Origin: Clostridia bacterium
GTDB taxonomy: Bacteria > Bacillota > Clostridia > Saccharofermentanales > UBA5734
Direction of reading: 5' to 3'
DNA length: 53,867 nt
NCBI GenBank assembly: GCA_009928985.1
Contig: SABL01000005.1
Coordinates: 1-53,867, forward strand
Shown in pieces: positions 16,989-26,733 of the stretch. The notes under the pieces are model-generated. The model was not told where the DNA came from, ran no database searches, and worked only from the letters and a program-made list of their open reading frames with translations. A program made the position numbers and the translations under genes. How positions within the stretch are numbered: position 1 is the stretch's first letter; each line of letters starts with the position of its first letter.

Positions 16989-18154
16989 ACCAGATCATTC
17001 CACCTCCAGCAAAAATCGGCATCATTGGTGGCGGCCAGCTCGGAAAAATGCTGGCCAGCGCAGCCAAGCGCATGGGCTATCATGTGATTGTGCTGGACCC
17101 CAATCCCTCGGCCCCAGCGGGACAAGTATCGGATGAGCAAATTGTCGCTGATTTTTCAGATACCGAAGCGATCCGCAAACTGGCTGCGGAGGTGGCTGTC
17201 ACAACTTTCGAATTCGAACACATCGATGCAGGAATTCTAATCGAACTGGAACGGGAGGGGCATCGCATCGTCCCTTCCGGATCCAGCTTGCAGATCATCC
17301 AGGACAAATTTGTCCAAAAAACATTTCTCAGCTCCGCAGGAATCCCAGTTCCGGCTTTTACTGCCGTGACAACTCTCAAAGGATTGCGTGAGTTTGTTTC
17401 AGCTCACGGTTTTCCGCTGGTGATCAAAAGCCGAAAGGGTGGCTATGATGGCAAAGGCACAGCGATCATTGAGGATGAAGAACAGCTCAAACGCGTCATT
17501 AAACAGACGCCTGATACATCCTGCATGGTTGAACAGCATGTGACATTCAAACGAGAATTGTCTGTCCTGGCCGCCCGCAATGCCAGTGGGCAGGTCCAAC
17601 TCTACCCGGTCGCCGAAAACATGCATGAGCAGAGCATTTTACAGATGTCGCGCGTTCCAGCCCTGATCAGCATGGAGGTCGAAAAAGCAGCTCTGCAAAT
17701 CAGTGAACGCGTGCTGGCCGCTTTTCAAGACGAGGGTGTTTTTTGCATCGAGCTGTTCCAGACTCAGGATAATCGGATTCTGGTCAATGAGGTGGCACCT
17801 CGCCCCCACAACACTGGACATTATTCCATAGAGGCCTGTGTGACTTCCCAGTTCGAACAACTGGTCCGGATCATGACCGGCCTGCCATTGGGATCCACAC
17901 GCCTGAGATCACCATGTGTCATGGCCAATGTACTTGGTCATCCTGCCTATCAAGGCCCCTACACCATCCAGGGACTGGAGAAAGTCCTGTCGGCTGAAGA
18001 CATCCATGTGCACCTTTATGGCAAAAAGCAGACCGCCCATTTGAAAAAACTGGGCCATTTGACAGCACTCGGCGGCAACGTCCTGCTGGCAGAACGGAAA
18101 TGTCTCCAAGCCCTGGACCGACTCAACGTAATGCCATCGACAAAACAAGATTGA
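16985..18154 (+). CDS. purK: 5-(carboxyamino)imidazole ribonucleotide synthase
   Basis: 389 aa ATP-grasp; IGIIGGGQLGKMLASAAKRMGYHVIVLDPNPSAPAGQVSD; VIKSRKGGYDGKGTAII; NEVAPRPHNTGHYSIEAC. Confidence 0.96.
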   Translation: MNQIIPPPAKIGIIGGGQLGKMLASAAKRMGYHVIVLDPNPSAPAGQVSDEQIVADFSDTEAIRKLAAEVAVTTFEFEHIDAGILIELEREGHRIVPSGSSLQIIQDKFVQKTFLSSAGIPVPAFTAVTTLKGLREFVSAHGFPLVIKSRKGGYDGKGTAIIEDEEQLKRVIKQTPDTSCMVEQHVTFKRELSVLAARNASGQVQLYPVAENMHEQSILQMSRVPALISMEVEKAALQISERVLAAFQDEGVFCIELFQTQDNRILVNEVAPRPHNTGHYSIEACVTSQFEQLVRIMTGLPLGSTRLRSPCVMANVLGHPAYQGPYTIQGLEKVLSAEDIHVHLYGKKQTAHLKKLGHLTALGGNVLLAERKCLQALDRLNVMPSTKQD

Positions 18155-18163
18155 AAGAAATAG

Positions 18164-18204
18164 AAACTGCCGGATCTCCATGGCACTGGAAATCCGGCAG
18201 TTTT
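18164..18204 (+). terminator. Rho-independent terminator after purK
   Basis: AAACTGCCGGAT / ATCCGGCAGTTTT stem followed by TTTT. Confidence 0.8.
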
Positions 18205-18231
18205 GTTGTGAAGGATCAGGGTTTCTAGCGG

Positions 18232-19074
18232 TCAATGCCCGGGGTGGATCCGGTGGGTGTGCTTGGCGTTCTGGATCTGCCGGTGGGTCAGGACAACCAG
18301 AAGGTAGATCAAGGTGCTCAGGATGATGATGCTGACACCGGAAGGGACGTTGGCGTAATAGGCGATCACCAGCCCCGCCAGGGCAAAGCCAAAGGAAAAG
18401 ACCATCGAAAACAAGATCACATTGCGGATGGACTTGAAAAGGACCTTGGCGATTGAGACAGGCACGGTGAGCAAGGCGATGGCCAGGATGATGCCGACAA
18501 CTTTGATCAGGACAATAATACCGACTGGCAAGATCACATAGACGAGCAGCTGCAGGTTGTTGACATTGATGCCGCGGGCTGCAGCGTATTCTTCGTCGAA
18601 CAAGTACAAGACCAGATGGTTGTAAAACATCACGAACAAGATCCCGATCACGCCTGAAAAGGCGGCCATATAGATCAGGGCACTGTTACCGACCGCGAGA
18701 ATGTCGCCAAACAGATAGCTGGTCATGTCAGGCATGTAGCCAGGTGCCATGGAGATGAACAAAATACCCAGCGCCATGCCGAAGGCCCACAGGACGCCAG
18801 TCATGGTGTCGGCTTTCATTTTGGACTTTTCCGGCATTTTGCTGATCAGCAGAGAGGATGCCACCGCAAAGGCGATCCCGCTCAGGATCGGTTCAATGCC
18901 AATCAGGTAGCCCAGGCCGATCCCGCCGAATGACGCGTGGGCAATGCCGCCAGACATGCTGATCAGCCGCTTTTCGATGGCGACGGTGCCGACGATTCCG
19001 ACCACGATACTGGCCAGCAAGGCTGCCAGCAGGGCGTTGCGCATGAAAGCATAATTCAGGATTGCATCAATCAT
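18232..19074 (-). CDS. Metal ABC transporter permease (ZnuB/MntB-like)
   Basis: 280 aa; ABC-3 family features (SGGIAHASFGGIGLGYLIGIEPI...; LPVGIIVLIKVVGIILAIALLTVPVSIAKVL). Confidence 0.92.
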   Translation of the reverse strand: MIDAILNYAFMRNALLAALLASIVVGIVGTVAIEKRLISMSGGIAHASFGGIGLGYLIGIEPILSGIAFAVASSLLISKMPEKSKMKADTMTGVLWAFGMALGILFISMAPGYMPDMTSYLFGDILAVGNSALIYMAAFSGVIGILFVMFYNHLVLYLFDEEYAAARGINVNNLQLLVYVILPVGIIVLIKVVGIILAIALLTVPVSIAKVLFKSIRNVILFSMVFSFGFALAGLVIAYYANVPSGVSIIILSTLIYLLVVLTHRQIQNAKHTHRIHPGH

Positions 19075-19799
19075 CGGATCAGACCATCCTTGAGAAGTTC
19101 CAGCAAAGCCCGGGGATCCGGGTAAGTGGTGACCGTTTTGTTGACATAGAGGGCGACATCCGCGATTGGCAGCACCTCATCCAGGTGATGGCTGGCCAGG
19201 ATGATCGTTTTCTCTTTTTTCAGACGTCCCAAGACTTGGTACAAATCACGATTAGCGTCGATGTCCAGATTGGCATCCGGTTCATCCAGGGCTATGATCG
19301 ATGTATCTGCCGCCAGGGCCCGGGCAATCATGGCCCGGCGCAACTGGCCGCCCGAGAGCTGGCTGATGCCGCGAGCAGCAAGCCCGGAAAGCCCCAACCA
19401 TTCGAGGGCATCGGACGCTTTCTGGTGGTCTTTTCGGGAATAGCGGTAAAAGGGGCGAATTCGCTTGTCGAGCGTGCCCATAATGACAAAGTCCCCAACC
19501 GTCAAAGGAAACGAGCTATCGAACGAAGGCGTTTGTGGAACATAGGCGACGGTACCATAGCGGTCGATCTGGCCGCTTTCTGGCTTGAGCTGGCCAGTCA
19601 TCAATCGCATCAGGGTGCTCTTGCCGCCACCATTCGGCCCAACAAGCACGGTCAATGTCGCAGGCTGGATGCCCAGGGAAACATCACCCACTGCACAGAC
19701 CTCTGCATAGCAGAAACGGACGTCATGGAAAGCCAGGAGGTCTGGCGTGTCAGGTCTGGTCACATCGGGCTGGATTGGCTGGGCCCGGCGCTCATCCAT
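19071..19799 (-). CDS. Metal ABC transporter ATP-binding protein (ZnuC-like)
   Basis: Walker A GPNGGGKSTLMRL, signature LSGGQLRRAMIARAL, Walker B IIALDEPDANLD; overlaps both partner genes. Confidence 0.94.
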   Translation of the reverse strand: MDERRAQPIQPDVTRPDTPDLLAFHDVRFCYAEVCAVGDVSLGIQPATLTVLVGPNGGGKSTLMRLMTGQLKPESGQIDRYGTVAYVPQTPSFDSSFPLTVGDFVIMGTLDKRIRPFYRYSRKDHQKASDALEWLGLSGLAARGISQLSGGQLRRAMIARALAADTSIIALDEPDANLDIDANRDLYQVLGRLKKEKTIILASHHLDEVLPIADVALYVNKTVTTYPDPRALLELLKDGLIR

Positions 19800-20739
19800 T
19801 GGCCAGGACCAGAGTCTGGGCGATATTGGCTATGGCTTCCAGGTAATTGCCGGACAGCGGTTCGACCTTTGCCGTCACGCCATTGATTTCCTGGGCCACA
19901 ATCGTGGCTTGAGTATCGTCGAATTCGGCTTGGTAAAAGACCACCCGGATCGACTCCTGCCTGGCATAATCGATGATCGCTTTAAGCTCGGCAGCGGTGG
20001 CTTCCTTTCCGGCCAGTTCGATCGAGATCATGTTGAGTTCATAATCCTCGGCAAAGTAGGCGTATGACCCGTGGTAAATCAAAAAATCGCGGGATTTCAG
20101 TTTTGCAAAGGAATCCCGGATGGACTGGTCGAGGGCTTGAAGCTTGGCAATGTAAGCCTGGGCATTGGCTTGGAAAGCGGCCGCATGAGCTGGGTCCAAA
20201 GCCGTCAGTTCAGCTTCGATCCGCTCGATAATAACGATGGCTCGCCTGGGCGATAGCCAGACATGGTGATCAATCGCTTGAGACGTGCCAGATGCCTCAG
20301 TTTCGTCAGCATCAGACTTGCTTAGCTGGATGGACTGGCTGACCGGACGTAAAGGATAGACGTCACCAACCGCCTGCTGCATATCAACCAATTTGATGTC
20401 GGGATTGAAATCTTTCAGCTTGGGCAGGATATTGGCTTTTTCTGTCGGCGTCTGCAAGCTCAGGTAAAGGACAGCATCCGACAGCTCCTGCATCTCAAGG
20501 TTACTCGGCTGATAGTTGGCTGGGCTGTTGCCTGGCGGGATCATGGTCACGACCTTGACCTGGTCGCCACCCACCGTGGTGACAAATGAAGCCAGTGGAA
20601 CGATGCCAACTGCAACCGTGAGTGGCTGATCCATGACATCTCCTGACGACTGTGCCGGTCTGGCGGTACAGCCCGTTAATACCAGACTAAAAGAAAGGGA
20701 CATGGTGATTAGGAACAAGAAGGGTTGAAAAAGCATTTT
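19792..20739 (-). CDS. Metal ABC transporter substrate-binding lipoprotein (ZnuA/AdcA-like)
   Basis: ORF 19792..20811; likely start MLFQPFLFLITMSLSFSLVLTGC (about 20739) because the promoter-like TTGACA lies at 20818-20813; lipobox LTGC; PLASFVTTVGGDQVKVVTMIPPGNSPANYQPS; DHHVWLSPRRA. Confidence 0.9.
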   Translation of the reverse strand, partial: KMLFQPFLFLITMSLSFSLVLTGCTARPAQSSGDVMDQPLTVAVGIVPLASFVTTVGGDQVKVVTMIPPGNSPANYQPSNLEMQELSDAVLYLSLQTPTEKANILPKLKDFNPDIKLVDMQQAVGDVYPLRPVSQSIQLSKSDADETEASGTSQAIDHHVWLSPRRAIVIIERIEAELTALDPAHAAAFQANAQAYIAKLQALDQSIRDSFAKLKSRDFLIYHGSYAYFAEDYELNMISIELAGKEATAAELKAIIDYARQESIRVVFYQAEFDDTQATIVAQEINGVTAKVEPLSGNYLEAIANIAQTLVLANG

Positions 20740-20788
20740 AAGATTCACACGTGACCTGCCTGACTCAATTTTTCCAGGGAACAGGTCA

Positions 20789-20827
20789 AGTGTAGCCTTT
20801 GTAATGGGCATATGTCAATTTTCATAT
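20789..20827 (-). promoter_or_regulatory. Promoter-like region of the metal ABC operon with CATATG repeats
   Basis: Minus-strand TTGACA-18 bp-TACACT; flanking CATATGtcaattttCATATG direct/palindromic hexamers. Confidence 0.45.
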
Positions 20828-20950
20828 GTTACAGATAGGGGCGGATTGGGATGGCGAAGGGATCTGGTCTTTCATCCGGCCGGGTCTCTTTTCGTTTATA
20901 ATGAGAATTAACCGTGAGTTGATTCCAGCTAAAATCAGGAGGCTTACACG

Positions 20951-22126
20951 ATGAGCAGGAAAATTGTAGTCATAGGCAGCAGCATTGCCGGAATAACCGC
21001 CGCCGAAGCGGCCCGCAAGCAAGATCCCGCGGCCGAAATCGTCATTCTGTCCCATGAAGCGTTCATGCCCTATTACCGGCTCCGGATCTGTGAAATCCTC
21101 AACGAGCCAGCACTGGCCGAAAAGCTTTTCCTGCATCCTGCCAGCTGGTATGAGGAGCGTCGCCTGGAAGTCCGTCTGAGTCAGACGGTTGTCGCTTTAG
21201 ACCCGATCGAGAAGAAGCTGCGCCTCGACAATGGCCTGACGGAATCATTTGACAGTCTGGTCATCGCCTCGGGTAGCCAGAGTTTTATCCCGCCCGTGCA
21301 GGGGATCGCCCGGCCAGGCGTCCATTCTCTCTGGACGCTGCAGGATGCATTGACGGTCGCCGAAGAGCTGCGCAAGGCAAAAAAAGTCGTTGTAATCGGT
21401 GGTGGGCTGCTCGGCCTGGAAGCCGCTTATTTTGCCCGTAAAGCTGGCTGCGCTGTCGATATCATCGAGAAAAACTCGCGCCTGCTGGGCAATCAACTCG
21501 ACGATGCCGGCTCACAAGTCTTTCTCGACCGGGTCCGCAATTTAGACATCGAGGTCCATCTATCGGCTGAGCTCAAGCAGATCCATGGTCAGTCCGCGGA
21601 AAATACCAGCCCAGTTTCGCATGTCCATCTGGCCGATGGCCGATTGCTGGAGTCTGACCTGGTCCTGGTCTGTATCGGTGTCCGGGCCAACATCGGGTTT
21701 CTCGATTATTCCAACCTGGCCGTGCAGCGCCGGATCAGCGTCGATGACAAAATGGAAACCAGCACGACTGGGATCTATGCCTGCGGTGACGCCGCAGAGC
21801 CAGGCGGATACTGGTTTGGCCTCTGGTCGGTGGCCAAAGCCCAGGGCCTCGTCGCTGGCACCAACGCTGCCGGAGGTGACTTGTCCTTTGACAAGGTGAT
21901 CCCGCCTTATGTGATCAACACCATGGAAACCAAAATCGTTGTCCAGGGCGACAAAGGCATCATGGGCGAGGCCCACTACGACCTCGATGCCCTGCTCAAT
22001 GAAGAAAACGGCACCTATCGCAAGCTGATCTATCGCGATGGTATTTTCAGTGGGTTCATCCTGATTGGCGACACTTCAGAATTCACCAAATTGCAGAAGT
22101 CTTTGGGAAAGCAGGGAAAAGAATAG
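20951..22126 (+). CDS. NAD(P)/FAD-dependent oxidoreductase (NADH:rubredoxin reductase / NirB N-terminal-like)
   Basis: 391 aa; IVVIGSSIAGITAAEAARKQDPAAEIVILSHEAFMPYYRLRI; second Rossmann VVVIGGGLLGLEAAYFARK; GIYACGDAAE. Confidence 0.92.
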   Translation: MSRKIVVIGSSIAGITAAEAARKQDPAAEIVILSHEAFMPYYRLRICEILNEPALAEKLFLHPASWYEERRLEVRLSQTVVALDPIEKKLRLDNGLTESFDSLVIASGSQSFIPPVQGIARPGVHSLWTLQDALTVAEELRKAKKVVVIGGGLLGLEAAYFARKAGCAVDIIEKNSRLLGNQLDDAGSQVFLDRVRNLDIEVHLSAELKQIHGQSAENTSPVSHVHLADGRLLESDLVLVCIGVRANIGFLDYSNLAVQRRISVDDKMETSTTGIYACGDAAEPGGYWFGLWSVAKAQGLVAGTNAAGGDLSFDKVIPPYVINTMETKIVVQGDKGIMGEAHYDLDALLNEENGTYRKLIYRDGIFSGFILIGDTSEFTKLQKSLGKQGKE

Positions 22127-22127
22127 C

Positions 22128-23306
22128 ATGCTTCAAAGCCTGTCCTTGATCATCTTGCTGGGATTCGCCCTGAAGGGGGTCTTCCAGAAGCTGCAGTTGC
22201 CTGGCTTGCTGGGAATGTTGCTGTCGGGCATCGTGCTGGGCCCGTATGTCCTGGACTTGATTTCTCCCAATATCCTCACCATCTCGACTGACCTGAGGGA
22301 GATCGCCCTGATCGTGATCCTGGTCCGGGCCGGTTTGTCTTTGGACCTCAAGGATCTCAAGAAAGTGGGTCGGCCAGCGCTCCTGATGTGCTTTGTCCCG
22401 GCAACTTTCGAGATTGTCGGTGTGGTTGTGCTGGCTCCGCTTCTGCTGGGCATCAGCTATCTGGAGGCAGCGATCCTGGGTACCATCCTCGGGGCTGTTT
22501 CACCTGCTGTCGTCGTGCCCAAAATGATCCATCTGATCGAGTCGGGCTATGGCAGGAAACACAGCATCCCGCAGCTGATCATGGCTGGTGCATCAGCCGA
22601 TGACATTTACAACATAGTTTTGTTCACGTCCTTCATGGGGATCTATGCTGGCCAGGGATTCAGCCCGGCGGCCATGCTGGAAATTCCGGTCTCGATCCTG
22701 ACAGGCGTAGCGGTCGGAATGGGTGCGGGGCTTGTGCTGGTCCGGATTTTCCGCCGGCTGCATGTCCGGGATACGATCAAAGTACTGATCATCCTCGGGG
22801 TATCGTTCCTGATGGTTGGCCTGCAAGACCTTGTCAGCCAATTTGTGCCGTTTTCTGGCTTGCTGGCGGTCATGACCCTGGGGGGAACGATTCTCAAAAC
22901 CTACGAAGGACTGGCCCGGCGGATTTCTGGCAAATTTTCCAAGATCTGGGTCGCAGCTGAGCTCGTCTTGTTCGTCCTGGTTGGTGCAGAAGTCGATGTC
23001 CGATACGCAGCCGGAGCCGGACTCGCTGTCGTTGCCCTGATCCTGGGTGGCCTGGTCTTCCGGGCGATCGGAACGTGGCTCAGTATCAGTGGGGCGGGAT
23101 TGTCAGGCAAGGAGAAGCTGTTTATCGTGATCGCCTACCTGCCCAAAGCGACCGTCCAGGCTGCCATCGGTGCCCTGCCACTGGCAGCGGGCGTGACAGC
23201 CGGTCACATCATTCTGGCCGCGGCCGTCGTCGCGATCCTGATTGCAGCACCGCTCGGGGCGATTGGGATCGAAAAGACTTACCAGCGATTGTTGGAACGT
23301 GCCTGA
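22128..23306 (+). CDS. Cation:proton antiporter (CPA family)
   Basis: ORF 22065..23306, likely start MLQSLSLIILLGF at 22128, one base after the FAD gene stop; GALSPAVVV-like GAVSPAVVVPKMI, 12-TM hydrophobic profile. Confidence 0.88.
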   Translation: MLQSLSLIILLGFALKGVFQKLQLPGLLGMLLSGIVLGPYVLDLISPNILTISTDLREIALIVILVRAGLSLDLKDLKKVGRPALLMCFVPATFEIVGVVVLAPLLLGISYLEAAILGTILGAVSPAVVVPKMIHLIESGYGRKHSIPQLIMAGASADDIYNIVLFTSFMGIYAGQGFSPAAMLEIPVSILTGVAVGMGAGLVLVRIFRRLHVRDTIKVLIILGVSFLMVGLQDLVSQFVPFSGLLAVMTLGGTILKTYEGLARRISGKFSKIWVAAELVLFVLVGAEVDVRYAAGAGLAVVALILGGLVFRAIGTWLSISGAGLSGKEKLFIVIAYLPKATVQAAIGALPLAAGVTAGHIILAAAVVAILIAAPLGAIGIEKTYQRLLERA

Positions 23307-23329
23307 CACCAGTCAGAATTGGTGTGCCC

Positions 23330-23923
23330 TTAAGCTTTGGCAGGATAGATAGATTCCAGCTGATCGAGCACCAAAAGCAGCCTCGCCGCCTCGGCGGCGT
23401 GGCTGACATCGGTTTCAAAGCTCCGCGTTTTTTCATCAATGACCTGCAAGATATCCGGGGGCAGCTTACTTTCGGCAAACGGATAGACAGCAGTGTCCTC
23501 ACGAACGATGTGACCGCGGATCAGATCCACATAGGCCATCATATGGGACAGGATCTTCAGTTTGCTGAGGGTGTCCTGTTGCTGATCATAGTGGTCCAGC
23601 GCCGCTTCAAGGCTGCCGACCTGATAACGGGCGAGGTTGTGCTCAGAGAGCATACCGTGCTTGATCAGTTTCTCAGCCACAGGTCCGAGCCGGCTGGCCA
23701 TTTCGTTGAACAGAAACTGCTCTTCCTTGCCGTGATGATGCCTGTCGGCATATCCGCGAATAAAATCAATCCCAGCCCGGAAATCAGCTGTGACCAGCTG
23801 CTCGCCGTCGAGGATGTCGACACAGGCCTGTTCCATCGTGTTGGCCAGACGCAGGATCTGGCGGTGTTCGGCAACCATGGTTTCTATGGCGTACATAAGA
23901 TAACCTCGATTCATTTTTTTCAC
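23330..23923 (-). CDS. Hemerythrin-domain protein
   Basis: 197 aa with HRQILRLANTMEQ, HHHGKEEQFLFNEM, HGMLSEHNLAR and HIVREDTAVYPFAE, i.e. the His/Glu ligand pattern of hemerythrin HHE domains. Confidence 0.9.
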   Translation of the reverse strand: MKKMNRGYLMYAIETMVAEHRQILRLANTMEQACVDILDGEQLVTADFRAGIDFIRGYADRHHHGKEEQFLFNEMASRLGPVAEKLIKHGMLSEHNLARYQVGSLEAALDHYDQQQDTLSKLKILSHMMAYVDLIRGHIVREDTAVYPFAESKLPPDILQVIDEKTRSFETDVSHAAEAARLLLVLDQLESIYPAKA

Positions 23924-24103
23924 TTGGATTGATTTATCTTGAAATAGAAGGTTGGTTTTTAGAATATCTGCTTTTTAGATCACAAGCAGTCGCCTGAGAT
24001 ACCAGACTGTGATAAAAAGAGTATAATGAAAACACTTCCTAATAAACAGGATAACTTCTGTTATGATCGCGCAAGGTTAGCAAACTGAGATGAGATTCGG
24101 CGG

Positions 24104-25243
24104 ATGAGACTATTTTTTGAAAGTGCACCTGGCTTGTCCAGGGAAGAGATCCTGAATCGCAGCCTGGAGACGATGGTTGACGTGATTGACCTGACCCAGG
24201 CGCTTGCGGCAGCCCATGACATGAATGCAATCATGGATATTGTCCGCCATGGGGCCCGCGACCTGACAGGTGCAGATGGAGCAACATTTGTCCTGCGGGA
24301 GGGTGAATACTGCTATTACGCGGATGAGGACGCTATTCAGCCCCTTTGGAAAGGCAGCCGGTTCCCGATGTCCGACTGTGTCAGCGGCTGGGCGATGAGT
24401 CATCACCAGCCCGTGGTCATCCCTGACATTTATAAAGATCGGCGGGTTCCTCAGGCAGTATATGAACCGACATTTGTGCGTGGCCTGGCGGTTGTGCCGA
24501 TCCGATCGGATAACCCATTGGGTGCCATCGGCTGTTATTGGTCGTCACGCTATGAAGCCACGCCATTCCAAGTCCGTCTGATTCAGATTCTGGCCAATAC
24601 AGCTGCCATTGCCATGGAGAACGTCCATTACGAATTGGAGCTGTCCAGCAAGGCTGGCCTACTGGAGAAGGCTTTTGAAAGCACGCTGCTGTCTATTTCC
24701 CGCATGATTGATTTGCGCGATGCCTATACATCGGGCCATCAGCGGTGCGTGGGCATCATCGCCAAACGGATTGCCGAGTTTCTGGGTTATCCGTCAGACC
24801 ATTGCCAGGCTCTTTACTGGGCGGGCATTGTTCATGATGTGGGGAAAATAGCAATCCCGGCCGAGATTTTGTCCAAGCCGGCCCGGCTGACTGCGATTGA
24901 ATTCAAACTGATCCAGAGCCACGCCCAGACCGGATATGAAATTTTACGCGACGTTGACATGCCGTTTCCGATCGCAGACAGTGTCCGTCAACACCATGAG
25001 AGACTGGATGGCTCGGGCTACCCTCAGGGACTGTCAGGTGAAGCCATCCTGAACGAGGCACGGATCCTTGCAGTTGCCGATGTTTTCGAAGCTATGGTTT
25101 CACACCGTCCTTACCGCCCCGCACTGGGTTATGAGGCAGCTCTGGCGGAGCTTCTGGAGTGGCGGGGAGTCTGGTTTGACCCGGCCGTCGTTGATGCATT
25201 GGTCCATTTGATCGAGGTAGACGGATTCAGGGTTCCCCATTAA
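24104..25243 (+). CDS. GAF + HD-GYP domain protein (putative c-di-GMP phosphodiesterase)
   Basis: 379 aa; GAF-like N-terminal half; HD-GYP motifs IVHDVGKIAIPAEIL and QHHERLDGSGYPQGL. Confidence 0.92.
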   Translation: MRLFFESAPGLSREEILNRSLETMVDVIDLTQALAAAHDMNAIMDIVRHGARDLTGADGATFVLREGEYCYYADEDAIQPLWKGSRFPMSDCVSGWAMSHHQPVVIPDIYKDRRVPQAVYEPTFVRGLAVVPIRSDNPLGAIGCYWSSRYEATPFQVRLIQILANTAAIAMENVHYELELSSKAGLLEKAFESTLLSISRMIDLRDAYTSGHQRCVGIIAKRIAEFLGYPSDHCQALYWAGIVHDVGKIAIPAEILSKPARLTAIEFKLIQSHAQTGYEILRDVDMPFPIADSVRQHHERLDGSGYPQGLSGEAILNEARILAVADVFEAMVSHRPYRPALGYEAALAELLEWRGVWFDPAVVDALVHLIEVDGFRVPH

Positions 25244-26730
25244 CGGATTCCGGAAAGTTCCACAGTCTTCGTGGCCAGGTGATCACAAAACAGGCGATCA
25301 TGCTCGACAAACAGGATGGTTGGCTGGAACGTCAGAAGCAGTTCCTCGATCTGGATCCGAGACAGGATGTCGATGTCATTCAAAGGTTCATCCCAGACAT
25401 AAAGATGGGCTTGCTCGCACAAACTGGCCGCCAGCAGGACTTTTTTCTTCTGCCCGGAACTGTAGCTTTCGAGCGGCTTTTCAAATTGTTCCTTTGCAAA
25501 ATCGAGTTTGTTGAGGATGGCTTTGCACAGACTTTCATCGATGCCTCGTTCCTGACAGAATACGCGCAAGTGGCCGGATAATCCTGAGGCGTCCTGTGGC
25601 ACATAGGACAGTATGAGCTGACTGGCACGCAGCAGCGTGCCGGAGAAAAGGATGTCCTCACCCAGGATCAATTTCAGAAGGCTCGACTTGCCAGATCCAT
25701 TGGGACCGTTCAGAGCGACCCGGTCACCTGGATGGATCGTAAATTGGATGTCGTGGCAGACTGTCCTCGATCCGTATACGATGCTGACCCCCTCGAGCTG
25801 GATCAGTTGGCGGGCATGATGCTGGAGTGGATGGATTTTCAAGGGATGCTGAGCTTCGACATCGCGCAGCAAGCGTGATTTCTCCTGGATGGCTTTGTGC
25901 TGACGGGCTTCAATCACCTTGGCTTGCTTCATCATTTTGGCCGCTTTGTGACCGATATAGCCGCGGTCGACCATGCTATTGTCAGGCCTGCCGCCGTATT
26001 TGGTCTGCTCCAGTTTGTCAGACCAGTGCGAAGTCCGCCGGGCTGCAGTCGAGAGATGATCGATGCCCTGTTGTAATCGCTCATTGGCAGTCCGCTCAGC
26101 TTTTTCCAGGCGCTGGCGATTCTCCCACCAGGATGAGAAAGTGCCTGTCTGGAGCTCCATGCTGGTCCGGTTGATCGACAGCACGTGGTCGATGCAATCA
26201 TCGAGAAAAGCGCGGTCATGTGAAACAACAATGAAGCCCTTTTTCCTGGCCAGATAGGTGCTGACCTTTTCCCGCGCCAGTTGATCCAGGTGATTGGTCG
26301 GTTCGTCGATGAGCAGAAAGTGATTGTCTTTCAGGAAAAGGCAGGCGAGCAGGATTTTCGTCTGTTCACCCTTGCTGAGCTGGACAAATGGCCGATCCAG
26401 GACAGACAAGTCCACGGCCAGCAGATTGAGCTCACGTTCGAACTGCCAGCCGGCAGCGTCAGGAGATAGTTCCGAGATGATTTCGCGGGTCAAATGGCCC
26501 GGCTGCCGGATTTCGAACGGGAAATAGTCGAATTGGACACTGGCAGTGATCTGACCTGTGAATTCCAGTTCACCAAGCAGCAGGCGCAGGAAAGTCGTCT
26601 TGCCACGCCCATTGCGCCCGATGAATCCGAGCTTCCAATTCGTATCGATCTGGAGATTGACTGATTCAAAGACCGGCGTCAGGCTGCCACCGTAGGCAAA
26701 ATTCAAATTCTGGATCTGGATCAGGGACAT
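25240..26730 (-). CDS. ABC-F family ATPase (Lsa/Vga-like type)
   Basis: 496 aa with two ABC domains: GFIGRNGRGKTTFLRLLLG, LSKGEQTKILLACLFL, LLIDEPTNHLDQLAR; ALNGPNGSGKSSLLKLILG, YSSGQKKKVLLAASL; no TM domain. Confidence 0.9.
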   Translation of the reverse strand: MSLIQIQNLNFAYGGSLTPVFESVNLQIDTNWKLGFIGRNGRGKTTFLRLLLGELEFTGQITASVQFDYFPFEIRQPGHLTREIISELSPDAAGWQFERELNLLAVDLSVLDRPFVQLSKGEQTKILLACLFLKDNHFLLIDEPTNHLDQLAREKVSTYLARKKGFIVVSHDRAFLDDCIDHVLSINRTSMELQTGTFSSWWENRQRLEKAERTANERLQQGIDHLSTAARRTSHWSDKLEQTKYGGRPDNSMVDRGYIGHKAAKMMKQAKVIEARQHKAIQEKSRLLRDVEAQHPLKIHPLQHHARQLIQLEGVSIVYGSRTVCHDIQFTIHPGDRVALNGPNGSGKSSLLKLILGEDILFSGTLLRASQLILSYVPQDASGLSGHLRVFCQERGIDESLCKAILNKLDFAKEQFEKPLESYSSGQKKKVLLAASLCEQAHLYVWDEPLNDIDILSRIQIEELLLTFQPTILFVEHDRLFCDHLATKTVELSGIR

Positions 26731-26733
26731 GGG

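Noticed and set aside
19062-19886. 274-aa plus-strand ORF opposite the ZnuC-like gene
   Set aside because: Antisense to a canonical ABC ATPase with all motifs; no independent support.
23075-23932. 285-aa plus-strand ORF spanning the antiporter end and opposite the hemerythrin gene
   Set aside because: Overlaps two well-supported genes in other frames; no domain.
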